Positions 1 through 8,538 of a stretch of 64,000 nucleotides of DNA are shown in pieces (position 1 is the stretch's first letter; every line of letters begins with the position of its first letter). Origin of the DNA: Alphaproteobacteria bacterium (GTDB taxonomy: Bacteria; Planctomycetota; Phycisphaerae; UBA1845); the NCBI GenBank assembly GCA_028285105.1, contig JANQQE010000024.1:310001-374000 (forward strand), read 5' to 3'. Both the position numbers and the translations under genes were made by a program. The notes beneath the pieces were generated by a model that worked only from the letters and a program-made list of their open reading frames with translations, ran no database searches and was not told the origin of the DNA.

Positions 1-169
1 CGGTGCCCTCATCGCCGAACTCCAAGTCGGCAAACGCTGGGGCGAAGGCACAAAATCAGGCATCTACACTGCCGTCGGCCGCACGCTAGGCAGCATGTTC
101 AAAGTAATGATAGCAGCCACCATAGCCTGCATCGCCACCGCCCAAGCCTTCCGGCCATTCTGGACGTAG
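1..169 (+). CDS. DUF456 family membrane protein, C-terminal fragment
   Basis: The window opens inside a plus-strand gene. The frame starting at base 2 stays open for 55 codons and ends at TAG (167-169). The fragment reads GALIAELQVGKRWGEGTKSG, then a hydrophobic helix (about 20 residues around MFKVMIAATIACIATAQAF). A GAxxGE-like glycine turn followed by a basic loop and a last transmembrane helix is the pattern of the DUF456 family of small membrane proteins of unknown function. The stop codon lies inside the first arm of a hairpin repeat (166-232), so the end of the gene seems to be set by that repeat. The start and the rest of the protein are outside the window. Confidence 0.6.
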   Translation, partial: GALIAELQVGKRWGEGTKSGIYTAVGRTLGSMFKVMIAATIACIATAQAFRPFWT

Positions 170-232
170 GGTCCGCTGTGCGGACTGTATCAAACAGCAA
201 TTCTAACAACCGGTCCGTACAGCGGACCCTAC
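166..232. repeat. REP-like inverted repeat, family A copy 1
   Basis: The arm GTAGGGTCCGCTGTGCGGAC (166-185) pairs with an arm at 210-232 that reads as its reverse complement with one change. The loop carries AATTCTA. A second copy is at 15129-15188. Here the element supplies the TAG stop of the plus-strand DUF456 gene. On the other strand it encodes the last nine residues and the stop of the zinc-ribbon gene ending at 203. It could also act as a bidirectional transcription terminator between these convergent genes. Confidence 0.85.
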
Positions 233-868
233 CTGACTACCGCATTCCGGGCATCTCGGTTCTGTCAATCCCGTCAGGCTGTATCCGCATTGGACGCACT
301 CGTTGCGTTTGCGCCGGCGATGTCTGCGGATCGGTGCGATGATCAGCACGGCGAATGGATATGCCCCACCTATCAACACAATAGACCACAGAGGGAGCGC
401 TACAATCGTGGCGTTACAAAAACACTCCGCCAGAAATTGCTCGCCTGCCGGCGTTGAAGGTCGAACCGGTTGGAGAAATGGTGGCACCACGCAGAGTTTC
501 ACAAACTCGAAACCAAACCACCCTCTTGTGCGCGGCGGAGGTGTATTCTGAGGCATACTCATTGGAACCAGGTGCATCATCTCAAGCGTACCATTGTGTG
601 CGTGAAGGTATGCGCGAGAACCGCTTTCTTTCTTCCAAAGCCGAATCAAAAGCCCATCGACTTTGGAGCCCGGCGGTCCAACTGTCTGAGGTACCCTGGC
701 TGAAATTGTCATTGCAAGCGCCAAGTCATCATATGTGTCAAATGGAAGGTCAAATTGAGGTTGAGTCAGAGTTTCAAGTTTGCTCTGAACCGTATAGCTC
801 AACACAAACGCAACCACGGCCGCGATGGTCAATGTCGACAGGATGACGAGGAAAACTCTGCGAATCAT
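203..868 (-). CDS. Membrane protein with C-terminal zinc ribbon
   Basis: A 221-residue protein of unknown function. A hydrophobic helix spans about residues 4-26, followed by about 120 residues predicted outside the membrane. A second helix lies at about 150-176, then a very basic stretch (RRHRRRKRNE) and a C4 zinc ribbon at about 191-211 (CVQCGYSLTG ... RCPECG). The start ATG at 868 overlaps the stop of the upstream gene as ATGA, which indicates translational coupling and decides the start over the longer frame. The final nine residues (VGSAVRTGC) and the stop are encoded by a hairpin repeat, so the native C-terminus may once have ended just after the ribbon. The ribbon type is common in planctomycete membrane proteins. 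Its ligand and role are not known to me. Confidence 0.75.
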   Translation of the reverse strand: MIRRVFLVILSTLTIAAVVAFVLSYTVQSKLETLTQPQFDLPFDTYDDLALAMTISARVPQTVGPPGSKVDGLLIRLWKKESGSRAYLHAHNGTLEMMHLVPMSMPQNTPPPRTRGWFGFEFVKLCVVPPFLQPVRPSTPAGEQFLAECFCNATIVALPLWSIVLIGGAYPFAVLIIAPIRRHRRRKRNECVQCGYSLTGLTEPRCPECGSQVGSAVRTGC

Positions 869-1191
869 ATCTTCACACCGCATTCCGGGCAGATGGGCAG
901 GACGTTTCCAGCCAGGTCGCATCTGCAGTGTGGACAGTTCCCGACTTCAGAAACGTTGGTCCAGCGGCAGAACACGTAGATGGAAAACGATATGATCGCC
1001 GAACAAACGAACGATGTCAGCACTGCGACAACGATGGTGAACAAGGTAAGCAAGACGCCTTGAAACCCGATGCTCTTGAATCCGTACTCAACGAGCGGCC
1101 CCACCACCGCGATGACAAAATAGAAAACGAAAGGCAATGCCCCCACCGAAATGATCGCCGAACCAAAGATGGACCACTGACGTTTTCGCAT
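865..1191 (-). CDS. Small membrane protein with C-terminal zinc ribbon
   Basis: A 108-residue protein with two or three hydrophobic helices (roughly residues 8-30 and 40-75) and a C-terminal C4 ribbon CPHCRCDLAG...ICPECG. It is the first gene of a coupled pair: its TGA overlaps the ATG of the next gene. Both genes have the same plan of membrane helices followed by a zinc ribbon, so they are probably paralogues or partners. I chose the ATG at 1191 (MRKRQWS). An upstream start at 1215 would add eight residues and cannot be excluded. No function can be assigned. Confidence 0.65.
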   Translation of the reverse strand: MRKRQWSIFGSAIISVGALPFVFYFVIAVVGPLVEYGFKSIGFQGVLLTLFTIVVAVLTSFVCSAIISFSIYVFCRWTNVSEVGNCPHCRCDLAGNVLPICPECGVKI

Positions 1192-1466
1192 GATTGATTC
1201 GAACCACCAGAGCATCGAACCGAGCTGAATGATTCAAGCGTATCGAAGGACTTCGACACGAACGAACCTTTCGCTGGCATCGCATGCGTGGCCTACCCGA
1301 GTCTATTGCGTCACTGGGGCAAGTGCAGCTTGCATGAGCGTCGCTTGGCGATCGGTCGGCGACAACGTGGCATTCGGTTCCGGCGATTCGATCGCGTTTG
1401 CCTTGGTTGAGACTACGCGGATCGAATATGGGTGGGATGGTCCAACCGAGGGTTTATGCGCAAGAA

Positions 1467-1502
1467 GAAAGCACCGCAAGCACTAGGCTTAACGGTGCTT
1501 TC
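1467..1502. repeat. Perfect 10-bp inverted repeat (stem-loop)
   Basis: GAAAGCACCG (1467-1476) and CGGTGCTTTC (1493-1502) are exact reverse complements around a 16-base loop. There is no run of T or A directly after either arm, so it is not a clear intrinsic terminator. It lies far from any gene. Confidence 0.55.
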
Positions 1503-2010
1503 CGGAGGGGAAAGAAGCCGGGTACATCAATGATTGGCGGCATATCGTTTCGACGACTGGAATTCTTGGCGTCATTTGACGTTTGCTCGTCGCACTTCGC
1601 CTTGTCGTGCCGCACATACCCTCCGGTATATATATTTATTCGTACTTCACCGAACCAATCTTTCGCAGGATCGGCTCGCCAAGCCAGGCTTCGACCCGCC
1701 CGGCATTTCCACCCGCGGGCAAAGTCGACTCCTAACTCTTTATCGACAGATACTTAACATCCTGCCACCTTTACTACGCTTAAAAATGGCATAGGGCGCG
1801 AAAAAAACGGTAAATTCGTGTCTATTTTCAAGGAATTCGACCCTGGTTGGGTCAATTTGGGCGGTGCGTAGAACCCAGGCTCCCGATTCCCGGGTCTTTT
1901 CCCCATTCGGTGATCGTGCTTTCGATAATGGCTTTGGGCGAATTAGACATCGGGTCTTAACAAGCCTATCGAACCTCGCCCGTCATCGATCGATCCCGGG
2001 TATCGGTGTC

Positions 2011-2056
2011 AAAAAAAGCTTGCCACCTGCGCCGATGGCTTCGAAGCAGGAGGCAA
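2011..2056 (-). terminator. Intrinsic terminator of nrdJ
   Basis: On the minus strand, 49 bases after the nrdJ stop, an 11-base stem (GCAGGAGGCAA at 2046-2056 against TTGCCACCTGC at 2020-2030, one mismatch) is followed by GC and a run of seven T (2017-2011). Stem, loop and U-tract make a typical Rho-independent terminator. Confidence 0.8.
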
Positions 2057-2104
2057 GATTTGTTGATTTACGTTTTGCGATTCAATTCAAAGGTGCATCG
2101 GTCG

Positions 2105-5065
2105 CTAGCACTGAGCATACCCGCAGCCGTGACACATGCAGCAACCTTCAGTGTAGTTCAGCGGTCCCTGACACTCGGGGCAGAGGACTTTGAATTGCTC
2201 CTGCTGGGTGCGAACTTCGCTGATCGGGTTCGCAGTCTGAACTACCTGCGCCGCAACTTTCATCGGTCCAGTCGCAACGGTCATCGGTGCCGTCGCAACC
2301 ACTGTTGGTGTATCTTGGTTGTGAATGTCGTTGGCCAACGCGGAATCACCGTGTTTACTTTCCGTCGAGCCCCCGCCGTTCAAGCCATTGATTCGATTGG
2401 CCGGGTTTGAACCCTTCGATTGTTTCGGGACTGGCTTGGCGGCTGGCGTGGTTGCCAAACCGCGACGGACGCGATCCAACTCCTCTAGGTCAAACTGACC
2501 GAGCAGCAATCGATGCAAACCGAAGTGTGTCTTGGCGCGTTGGTACTTGGTCAACGCCCTCGCCAACCCATCGCCGAGGCTCATGATTTTGCCTTCCTTG
2601 GTGCTGACCTGAAGGCTTGAACCGATGCCTTTGAGTTGCTGCACCACATGACGAAGGTTACCGCCAGCGCGAAGCCACAAGCTCACCATCCGGCAGATGG
2701 CTTCGAGGTCGCTGTTGGCCAAGTCGCCGCCCTTTCCGAGTTGGGCGAAGACTTCCATTTCATGCTCGGTCTTGGGATCGACGGTGATCTGCACGTGCAT
2801 GTTGCCGAATGGTGTCATCTGACGGATGCGCACACTGCTTAGGATTTCCGGTAAGGTGCGCGGTTCCATGCGTGGGTGTTCAACGGGTTTCTGATACGGA
2901 ACTTTCAATGCCTGCTCGACGGTTTCGTCTACCTTGGCACCGGAGAGGCTGCTATCGACAACCGGCGTCGAACTTCCGTTGGTTCCATTGGTTGATTTTT
3001 CTTGGGTCTTTGCCGCCTCAGCCTTCACGTCCTCTTTCTTCTTGCCGCTGTCTTTGAGGGCCATCGGCTGCGAGTTGCGACAACCGTCGCGATAAACAGT
3101 GACGCCTTTGCAGTCGAGGTCGTAGCTTAAACGGTAGATGGTTTCGACGTCTTCCACACTTGCCGATTCTGGGAAATTGATCGTCTTCGAAATGCTCGCG
3201 TCGCAATGACGCTGGAAAGCCGCTTGCATTTTGACGTGCCATTCCGGCTTGATGTCGTGGGCACAGACGAAAACGTGTTTGAGGTCTTCGGGCATTTCCG
3301 AAATGTGAGCGAGGGTGCCTTCCTTGGCGATCTTGTCCAGCACATCCGAGTTGAATAACCCTCGCTCTTGTATCACGCTTTTGAAAATCTTGCTGACTTC
3401 AATCATCGGCACGCGGCCTTCGGCTTGTCCCTTGAGGACGTTGCGATAGAACACGAGACTGAAAAGCGGTTCGATTCCGCATGAGCAGTCGGCGATGATG
3501 CTGATGGTTCCCGTTGGTGCGACAGTCGTGCTGCACGCATTGCGCATGGGTCGCTGGTGCTTCGTTTCCCAGGTGCTGCCCTTCCAATTCGGGAAGCAGC
3601 CGCGCTGGCGTGCGAGTTTTTCGCTGTATGCGTGAGCTTCATCGTTGAGGAACTTCATGAAGCGCTCGCCCCACTCGACGCCTTCGTCGCTGTCGTAGCG
3701 GACGCCCAATTTAAACAGTGCGTCGGCAAAACCCATGACGCCCAGACCGATCTTGCGGTTGCCTTTGCAAATAGCGTCGATCTCGGGCAGCGGGTAGTTG
3801 TTGGCGTCGATCACGTTGTCGAGGAAGCGCGTCGATTCATGGATCGTTGTGCGAAGAGAGCTCCAGTTGACTTTGGCCTGCGGGGTGCATGGGTTGTCAA
3901 CGAACCGGGCGACGTTCACGCTGCCGAGGTTGCAGGCTTCATAGGGCAGAAGCGGCTGCTCTCCGCACGGGTTGGTCGCTTCCATCCGACCGACATGCGG
4001 TGTGGGGTTATCGTTGTTGATCCGATCGATGTAGATGACGCCGGGCTCGCCCGTCTTCCAGGCGTTTTTGACGATGATGTCCCAGATGTCGCGGCGGGTA
4101 TAGAACTCTTCGCCCGATACTTTTTCGCCGCTGACACTCTCAGTCGAAGGCAAACTCGTCAGATCGTATTCCCAAATCTTCGCACCCTTCGGCAGATAAT
4201 ACGTTTTGTCGGTGCGCGGGTTGCGAACAACGTGCGGCGCGTCCGGAGCGGCTCGATAGGCTTCCATCCACGCATCGGTGACCTTCACCGAGATGTTGTA
4301 ATTCGTGAACTGGTTGAGGTTTTCTTTGGCGTGGAGGAACTTGAGGATATCGGGGTGATCGATGTACATCATCCCCATGTTCGCCCCGCGGCGGAAGGCA
4401 CCTTGCTGAATCGCGTTGGTGGCTTCGCTGAAGGCACGCCAGAAACTGATCGGACCGCTGGTTCGACCGCCGGAACTTTTAATAAAGTCGCCGGTGGGAC
4501 GCAGTTCGTCAAAGGCAAAGCCGGTGCCTCCACCGGCTTTCTGGATCAGAGCGGTGTGTTTGATCGAATCGAAAATCTCATTGATGCTGTCCCGCACCGG
4601 AAGCACGAAGCAGGCACTCAGCATGCCCATCTCGCGCCCAGCATTCATCAAGGTGGGGCTGTTGGGCATGAACTTGCCCGAGGCCATCAATGAGTAGAAA
4701 CGATCCTCCCACTCGCTGCGGTTTCTTGAGTCCCGGTTGTAAAGCATTTCGGGGCCTGACACGGTCTTGGCGACGCGGCGGAACAGATCAGCCGGCGATT
4801 CGGTGCATTGCCCGTCTTCGCCTTTGATCAGGTACCTGGCACGCAACACGTTCAGCGCATTGTCGCTAACAGGGCAACTATCGCTTGCGGTGCAATCGCC
4901 TGCGGTTCCCACCGATGCGTTCGCCTGCCCAAAGCCGAGAGCGTTTTGCTCTGCGGCTAAGTTGGGCTTGGCTGAACCCTGCTCGACAGAACTTCGCTCG
5001 ACTGAAGGACTCAAACCAGCGCCATCCTTGGCACTCGCTACCCGATCCGTGATTGCCTGTGACAT
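2105..5065 (-). CDS. nrdJ: Adenosylcobalamin-dependent (class II) ribonucleoside-diphosphate reductase
   Basis: Converts ribonucleotides to deoxyribonucleotides using adenosylcobalamin as the radical source, without needing oxygen. The 986-residue protein has the expected parts: a low-complexity N-terminus, the first redox cysteine in SACFVLP (about residue 151), the active-site loop NPCGEQPLLPYEACNLGS (about 363), the PTGTISIIADCSCGIEP barrel motif (about 515), a charged linker (about 700-760), and a C-terminal cysteine-rich tail CPECQGP...CCMCHGCGYAQC, which probably binds zinc and passes electrons to the active site. I chose the ATG at 5065 because a GGAG stands seven bases before it. A frame 16 codons longer lacks such a site. 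No cobalamin riboswitch was recognised upstream. No other ribonucleotide reductase is seen in the window. Confidence 0.97.
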   Translation of the reverse strand: MSQAITDRVASAKDGAGLSPSVERSSVEQGSAKPNLAAEQNALGFGQANASVGTAGDCTASDSCPVSDNALNVLRARYLIKGEDGQCTESPADLFRRVAKTVSGPEMLYNRDSRNRSEWEDRFYSLMASGKFMPNSPTLMNAGREMGMLSACFVLPVRDSINEIFDSIKHTALIQKAGGGTGFAFDELRPTGDFIKSSGGRTSGPISFWRAFSEATNAIQQGAFRRGANMGMMYIDHPDILKFLHAKENLNQFTNYNISVKVTDAWMEAYRAAPDAPHVVRNPRTDKTYYLPKGAKIWEYDLTSLPSTESVSGEKVSGEEFYTRRDIWDIIVKNAWKTGEPGVIYIDRINNDNPTPHVGRMEATNPCGEQPLLPYEACNLGSVNVARFVDNPCTPQAKVNWSSLRTTIHESTRFLDNVIDANNYPLPEIDAICKGNRKIGLGVMGFADALFKLGVRYDSDEGVEWGERFMKFLNDEAHAYSEKLARQRGCFPNWKGSTWETKHQRPMRNACSTTVAPTGTISIIADCSCGIEPLFSLVFYRNVLKGQAEGRVPMIEVSKIFKSVIQERGLFNSDVLDKIAKEGTLAHISEMPEDLKHVFVCAHDIKPEWHVKMQAAFQRHCDASISKTINFPESASVEDVETIYRLSYDLDCKGVTVYRDGCRNSQPMALKDSGKKKEDVKAEAAKTQEKSTNGTNGSSTPVVDSSLSGAKVDETVEQALKVPYQKPVEHPRMEPRTLPEILSSVRIRQMTPFGNMHVQITVDPKTEHEMEVFAQLGKGGDLANSDLEAICRMVSLWLRAGGNLRHVVQQLKGIGSSLQVSTKEGKIMSLGDGLARALTKYQRAKTHFGLHRLLLGQFDLEELDRVRRGLATTPAAKPVPKQSKGSNPANRINGLNGGGSTESKHGDSALANDIHNQDTPTVVATAPMTVATGPMKVAAQVVQTANPISEVRTQQEQFKVLCPECQGPLNYTEGCCMCHGCGYAQC

Positions 5066-5708
5066 CAATAACTCCGCGTCTCCACCGGCGTGAGTACACA
5101 AAGGCACCAACACCGGCGGGGCTATCCGCCTGACAATGCTCTCTGAGAAACGCTATGTATTGTTCAAATGACTCAAATGCGGACGACCGGAGCGACCTTC
5201 CGCGTAAAATGAAATCAGTGCCAAACAAAGCGACAGCACCCCCCGCTGCTGGTCATCGAGTCGTTAACATCTAAGCCCGAAAAACCAGAAATTCACAGCC
5301 ACTACACCATATGTAGGGGGCATTTGTGACAGTACAACAAGATAATCGGGTCGTCAATCGGAATTTCCAATAAGATTTCTAACTCATTGCGTATGCTTGA
5401 TTTAGGCTCGATTCTTTTTTGAATCTCACAACTGCCCAATTCAAACTTTGCGATGACTTACGCCACCTGGCGTATGCGTCGTCACCTGACCAACCATTTC
5501 TAGTAGGTTTGACGCCAATTAGAACGTTATTCTTGCGATTCGCCCAACACATCCATGCCTCATATCCTTCCTTAACCGGAAGTGGGACAGACCTTCGATT
5601 CATCCGGCTGGTGCAGCAACTTAATAATGCCAGATCGTGACACACGAATAGTGCCACCATTTGGCATCGACGCAGGGTTCAGTTAAGAATCGACTAACGG
5701 GGATTCAG
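5066..5708. other. Intergenic region upstream of nrdJ and the PP2C gene
   Basis: This divergent region of about 640 bases holds a candidate nrdJ promoter (5329-5357). A small hairpin, GATTC-TTTTTT-GAATC, lies near 5410-5425. A 93-codon minus-strand frame (5379-5660) has no ribosome site and no recognisable domain, so it is not called. Confidence 0.4.
5304..5357 (-). promoter_or_regulatory. Candidate nrdJ promoter with NrdR-box-like site
   Basis: On the minus strand TTGACG (5357-5352) and TACTGT (5334-5329) are 17 bases apart. Just downstream, 5304-5319 reads ACACCATATGTAGGGG and agrees with 12 of 16 positions of the NrdR consensus ACACTATATATAGTGT, from memory of that consensus. NrdR commonly represses ribonucleotide reductase genes, but usually through two boxes. 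A second good box was not found, so the repressor part is tentative. Confidence 0.3.
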
Positions 5709-7001
5709 ATGAGCGCAGTCAGCACAAGTGATATACGTTCCGATTGGCAGGCGCACCTGTCTCATGTTGTTGATACCGTGCGCGATATGAGTACCCACAC
5801 CGACCCGCAGGAAATGGTCAAGAACTACGGCCAACGCATGCGAAGCATGTTGCCGACCGATCGGATGATCGCGTTAAGTCGGCGCGATATGGACAAACCC
5901 AAACTGCGCATCACACGCGACAGCACGTGGAACGACGAGGTCAATCCGTGGCAGCAGAAAGATCGACTGCCCATCATTGAAAACGGCATCCTGAGCGAAT
6001 TGATTTATGGCGATCAGCCTAAGATATTTGGTGACTTTCGTGTCGAGCAGAATGATCCGGCATATCCATATTTGCGCGATGCACGCTCGCTCATCGCCCT
6101 GCCGAATTATGACAACGGTGTGGCACTAAACATGGTCCTGCTCATGCGCAAGGATTCAAATGCGTTCCGCGTCGAAGACTTTCCGGACCTGGTATTGTCA
6201 AGCAATTTGTTTGGGCGAGCGACACACAACTTGGTGCTTTCGCGACAGCTCGACGACGCATATCACGAAGTCGATCAGGAACTCATCGCCATCGCCAACA
6301 TGCAGCGTTCGTTGCTGCCCGATGAACTACCGCAGATTTCCACGATGGAGCTAGCCGCCCACTACGAAACGTCGCGGCGAGCGGGCGGCGATTACTACGA
6401 TTTCTTCAAGCTCCCGAACAACAAATGGGGCATCCTGATTGCAGACGTCAGCGGGCACGGAACGCCGGCAGCGGTCATGATGGCCGTCACCCACAGCATC
6501 GCCCACTCATTCCCCAACCCGCCCTGCTGCCCGGCGAAAATGCTGCGGTATGTCAACGAACGCTTGTGCAAAGCCTATACAGCCAGCGGGTCGACGTTCG
6601 TCACCGCGTTCTACGGCGTCTACGATCCCGACACGCGCGTCCTCGATTACGCTTGCGCCGGTCACAACCCCCCGCGCGTGAAACGCTGCGCCGATGGATC
6701 GGTATTCTCACTCGATGCGACTGGCGGACTGCCGCTGGGCATCGAAGAAAGTGAAGACTACGAGCCAGCCCGCGAGACGTTTCAGCCGGGCGATCAAATC
6801 ATATTTTACACCGACGGGATCACCGAAGCGATGAACGCCGAAGGCCAACTCTTCGGACTCGCCCGACTCGACGCGGCGATTGGCGACTGCAATCTCTTCG
6901 CAAGCGGTCTCATCAAATCCGTATTGGGTGCGGTTGACGATTTTGCAAGAGGCAGACCCGCCGACGACGATCGAACGCTGCTGACCGCGAAGATTTCATG
7001 A
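5709..7001 (+). CDS. GAF-like / PP2C (SpoIIE-type) serine phosphatase
   Basis: A 430-residue cytoplasmic signalling protein. Residues about 15-180 look like a GAF-type sensor. A short helix follows (VDQELIAIANMQRSLLP), the usual linker before RsbU-type phosphatases. The PP2C domain (about 215-428) has the metal-binding GGDYYDF, ADVSGHGTPAAVM, ACAGHNPP, YTDGITEAMNA and ADDDRTLL motifs. Such enzymes remove phosphate from serine of anti-sigma antagonist (STAS) proteins in partner-switching pathways. No STAS or RsbW-type partner is adjacent. A second enzyme of the same class is at 25158. The ATG at 5709 is preceded by ACGGGGAT and is preferred over a frame 16 codons longer. Confidence 0.9.
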   Translation: MSAVSTSDIRSDWQAHLSHVVDTVRDMSTHTDPQEMVKNYGQRMRSMLPTDRMIALSRRDMDKPKLRITRDSTWNDEVNPWQQKDRLPIIENGILSELIYGDQPKIFGDFRVEQNDPAYPYLRDARSLIALPNYDNGVALNMVLLMRKDSNAFRVEDFPDLVLSSNLFGRATHNLVLSRQLDDAYHEVDQELIAIANMQRSLLPDELPQISTMELAAHYETSRRAGGDYYDFFKLPNNKWGILIADVSGHGTPAAVMMAVTHSIAHSFPNPPCCPAKMLRYVNERLCKAYTASGSTFVTAFYGVYDPDTRVLDYACAGHNPPRVKRCADGSVFSLDATGGLPLGIEESEDYEPARETFQPGDQIIFYTDGITEAMNAEGQLFGLARLDAAIGDCNLFASGLIKSVLGAVDDFARGRPADDDRTLLTAKIS

Positions 7002-7052
7002 TCGCGTGCGCCGGTTGTTTTGGCAACGGTGCAGAAATCGATTCGGCGGAAA

Positions 7053-7427
7053 TCAATTGGGTACATCGATGTAGGCGTCGCAATGTTTGCAATTCTCGAC
7101 GCGCCCGCGAACGTTGCCCAAATAGGTTGACGACTTTCCGCATTCTTCGCATTCGGCGACGATGGGTTCAGCCGATCTTGCATTGACTTGCATCTCTCGA
7201 TTTTTCAAGAATTCGGCGAGGGCGTTTTTAGCGTCATCGGTTTGCGATGGATTCATTGTGCAAACCTCGATGCCATACGGCGCGACGATCTGCGGAACTT
7301 CAAAAGTACCCGCGGCGAACCGATCTTTGACAGCGGCATCTATCCCGCGATCTGACAACCAATTTACCACGATGTCGGCTTCTGCGATGTCGAACGCGCG
7401 GTAGATGACTGGCCAATCTCGTGACAT
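7053..7427 (-). CDS. DUF2007-like protein with C-terminal zinc ribbon
   Basis: A 124-residue protein. The first 75 residues (YRAFDIAEADIVVNWLSDRG ... IVAPYGIEVCTMNPSQTDDA) fit the DUF2007 / putative signal-transducing domain, a small ferredoxin-like fold that often begins with a transfer-of-position helix and a strand carrying IxV. The C-terminal part has two CxxC pairs, CEEC and CKHC, spaced like a zinc ribbon. It is convergent with the PP2C gene and divergent from the PEP-CTERM gene. The start at 7427 (MSRDWPV) is chosen because the domain begins there; upstream codons are in a region lacking protein character. Function unknown. Confidence 0.7.
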   Translation of the reverse strand: MSRDWPVIYRAFDIAEADIVVNWLSDRGIDAAVKDRFAAGTFEVPQIVAPYGIEVCTMNPSQTDDAKNALAEFLKNREMQVNARSAEPIVAECEECGKSSTYLGNVRGRVENCKHCDAYIDVPN

Positions 7428-7746
7428 GCCAATCAGTGTAGCCCTAGCCGGACGAAATCGGTACAACAGCGACTCACCGCCCCAGACTAAACGCACCGGA
7501 TGACGTCCGATATCGACCGGAAAGTACGTAGCACAAAGACGTTAGGTCGATCTCGAATACCTTGATTGGGACTGTTTTCAGGGCGAATTCGGCGATCCGG
7601 CAGTTTGAATGACCGTCACCAAATCGCTAATATGGAACGCAGAGAGATGTCGCCGATTCTGATCGACGGCAATGGAGACCGAGAGAGAGCCCCCACACCA
7701 ACTCGCGGTCTTCCTGCAGAAAAATTGGGAGAGAAGAGGAATCATT
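7428..7746. other. Divergent intergenic region
   Basis: About 320 bases between the DUF2007 and PEP-CTERM genes. It contains a plausible promoter for the PEP-CTERM gene (7605-7633) and otherwise nothing I can name. Confidence 0.4.
7605..7633 (+). promoter_or_regulatory. Candidate sigma-70 promoter of the PEP-CTERM gene
   Basis: TTGAAT (7605-7610), a 17-base spacer and TAATAT (7628-7633). This would give a leader of about 105 bases before the ATG at 7747. Both boxes match the consensus only in part. Confidence 0.35.
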
Positions 7747-8538
7747 ATGTCCAAAGTGAAAGTGCGCGTCTGCGCAGCGTTCTTACTTGTCGGAATCGTC
7801 CAGCAAAATGCCCACGCATCGGCGCAGTTGATCGTTGACCTTCGAAGAACGTCTTACAACGTCTCAGTCAGTGACTCGGGTGGAAGTCTTAATCCGGCAG
7901 AAAGTGATACAGCGAAAAATCCTCGGGAAGCGTTCGTTGGTTCGACCATTTCAGGTATGGTCAGTACAAACGTAGCCAACGCCCGAGTCAGCGGACTCGC
8001 CAGCCAAGCGTCGAACTACTCCTTTGCTGGGCGTTCTGGACCTCCTCTTTTGTTTGACGCATTTTACGCAACCGGTCGCGCCATTGCAGAAGCCAGTGGA
8101 CAAATGGATGAGGCTGACGCTTCAGGATATGGAGAGACACATGTCAGTATTTTCTTTTTTATAGACACGCCTCACGCTTATTCAATCACTGGAACGCTGA
8201 CGGAAGAACACGAGTCTGACGGTGCGTCTTCTATTGCAAATTCAGAGGCATTCGCGAGTATTGGCGATTCAAATCATGTCATAAAAGAGGCCACCGGTCC
8301 CGGGCCTGTCGATCTTTCCGGCGTTCTGGAGCCGGGAGATTACCATCTCGAATTCAAAGCAACTTCAGATGTCGATATCATTGGTGAAGGCAGCGCGAAT
8401 TCAACCACGTCATTTCAAAACATGGCTTTTGATTTAACCGAAGTGCCGGAACCGGCGACGGGCGCGATGATGCTTGCAGGTATGCTGATGCTATTGCGAC
8501 GCGGTCAGCGTGGCCGGGGCGTCGTCTCCAGAATTTGA
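7747..8538 (+). CDS. PEP-CTERM sorting domain protein
   Basis: A 263-residue exported protein. It begins with a signal peptide (MSKVKVRVCAAFLLVGIV, cleavage probably after AHA or ASA near residue 24). A Ser/Ala/Thr-rich body with beta-strand character follows. The end is a classical PEP-CTERM tail: VPEPATGAMM, a short hydrophobic helix and a basic RRGQRGRG terminus. Such tails are recognised by exosortase, which in known systems cuts near the PEP motif and attaches or releases the protein at the cell surface, often with exopolysaccharide. No exosortase is seen in this window. The ATG has GAGG seven bases upstream. The 3' end overlaps the 3' end of modC by 34 bases in a convergent arrangement. 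Confidence 0.85.
   Translation: MSKVKVRVCAAFLLVGIVQQNAHASAQLIVDLRRTSYNVSVSDSGGSLNPAESDTAKNPREAFVGSTISGMVSTNVANARVSGLASQASNYSFAGRSGPPLLFDAFYATGRAIAEASGQMDEADASGYGETHVSIFFFIDTPHAYSITGTLTEEHESDGASSIANSEAFASIGDSNHVIKEATGPGPVDLSGVLEPGDYHLEFKATSDVDIIGEGSANSTTSFQNMAFDLTEVPEPATGAMMLAGMLMLLRRGQRGRGVVSRI

Larger units (their letters stand above)
1192..2104. other. Long intergenic region without a supported gene
   Basis: About 900 bases between the 5' end of the zinc-ribbon pair and the 3' end of nrdJ. Short open frames exist but have neither recognisable domains nor ribosome sites. What can be supported is a perfect 10-base inverted repeat (1467-1502), an AT-rich stretch around 1631-1650, and the nrdJ terminator (2011-2056). 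No known RNA family was recognised. Confidence 0.5.

Noticed and set aside
1675-1705. B12-box-like bases (AGCCAGG...ACCCGCC) suggesting a cobalamin riboswitch
   Set aside because: The other conserved riboswitch parts are missing, no gene lies downstream on that strand, and the B12 enzyme gene nrdJ has its start over 3 kb away.
5379-5660. A 93-codon minus-strand frame divergent from the PP2C gene
   Set aside because: It has no ribosome site, no domain and no sign of membrane or export character, so chance is more likely.
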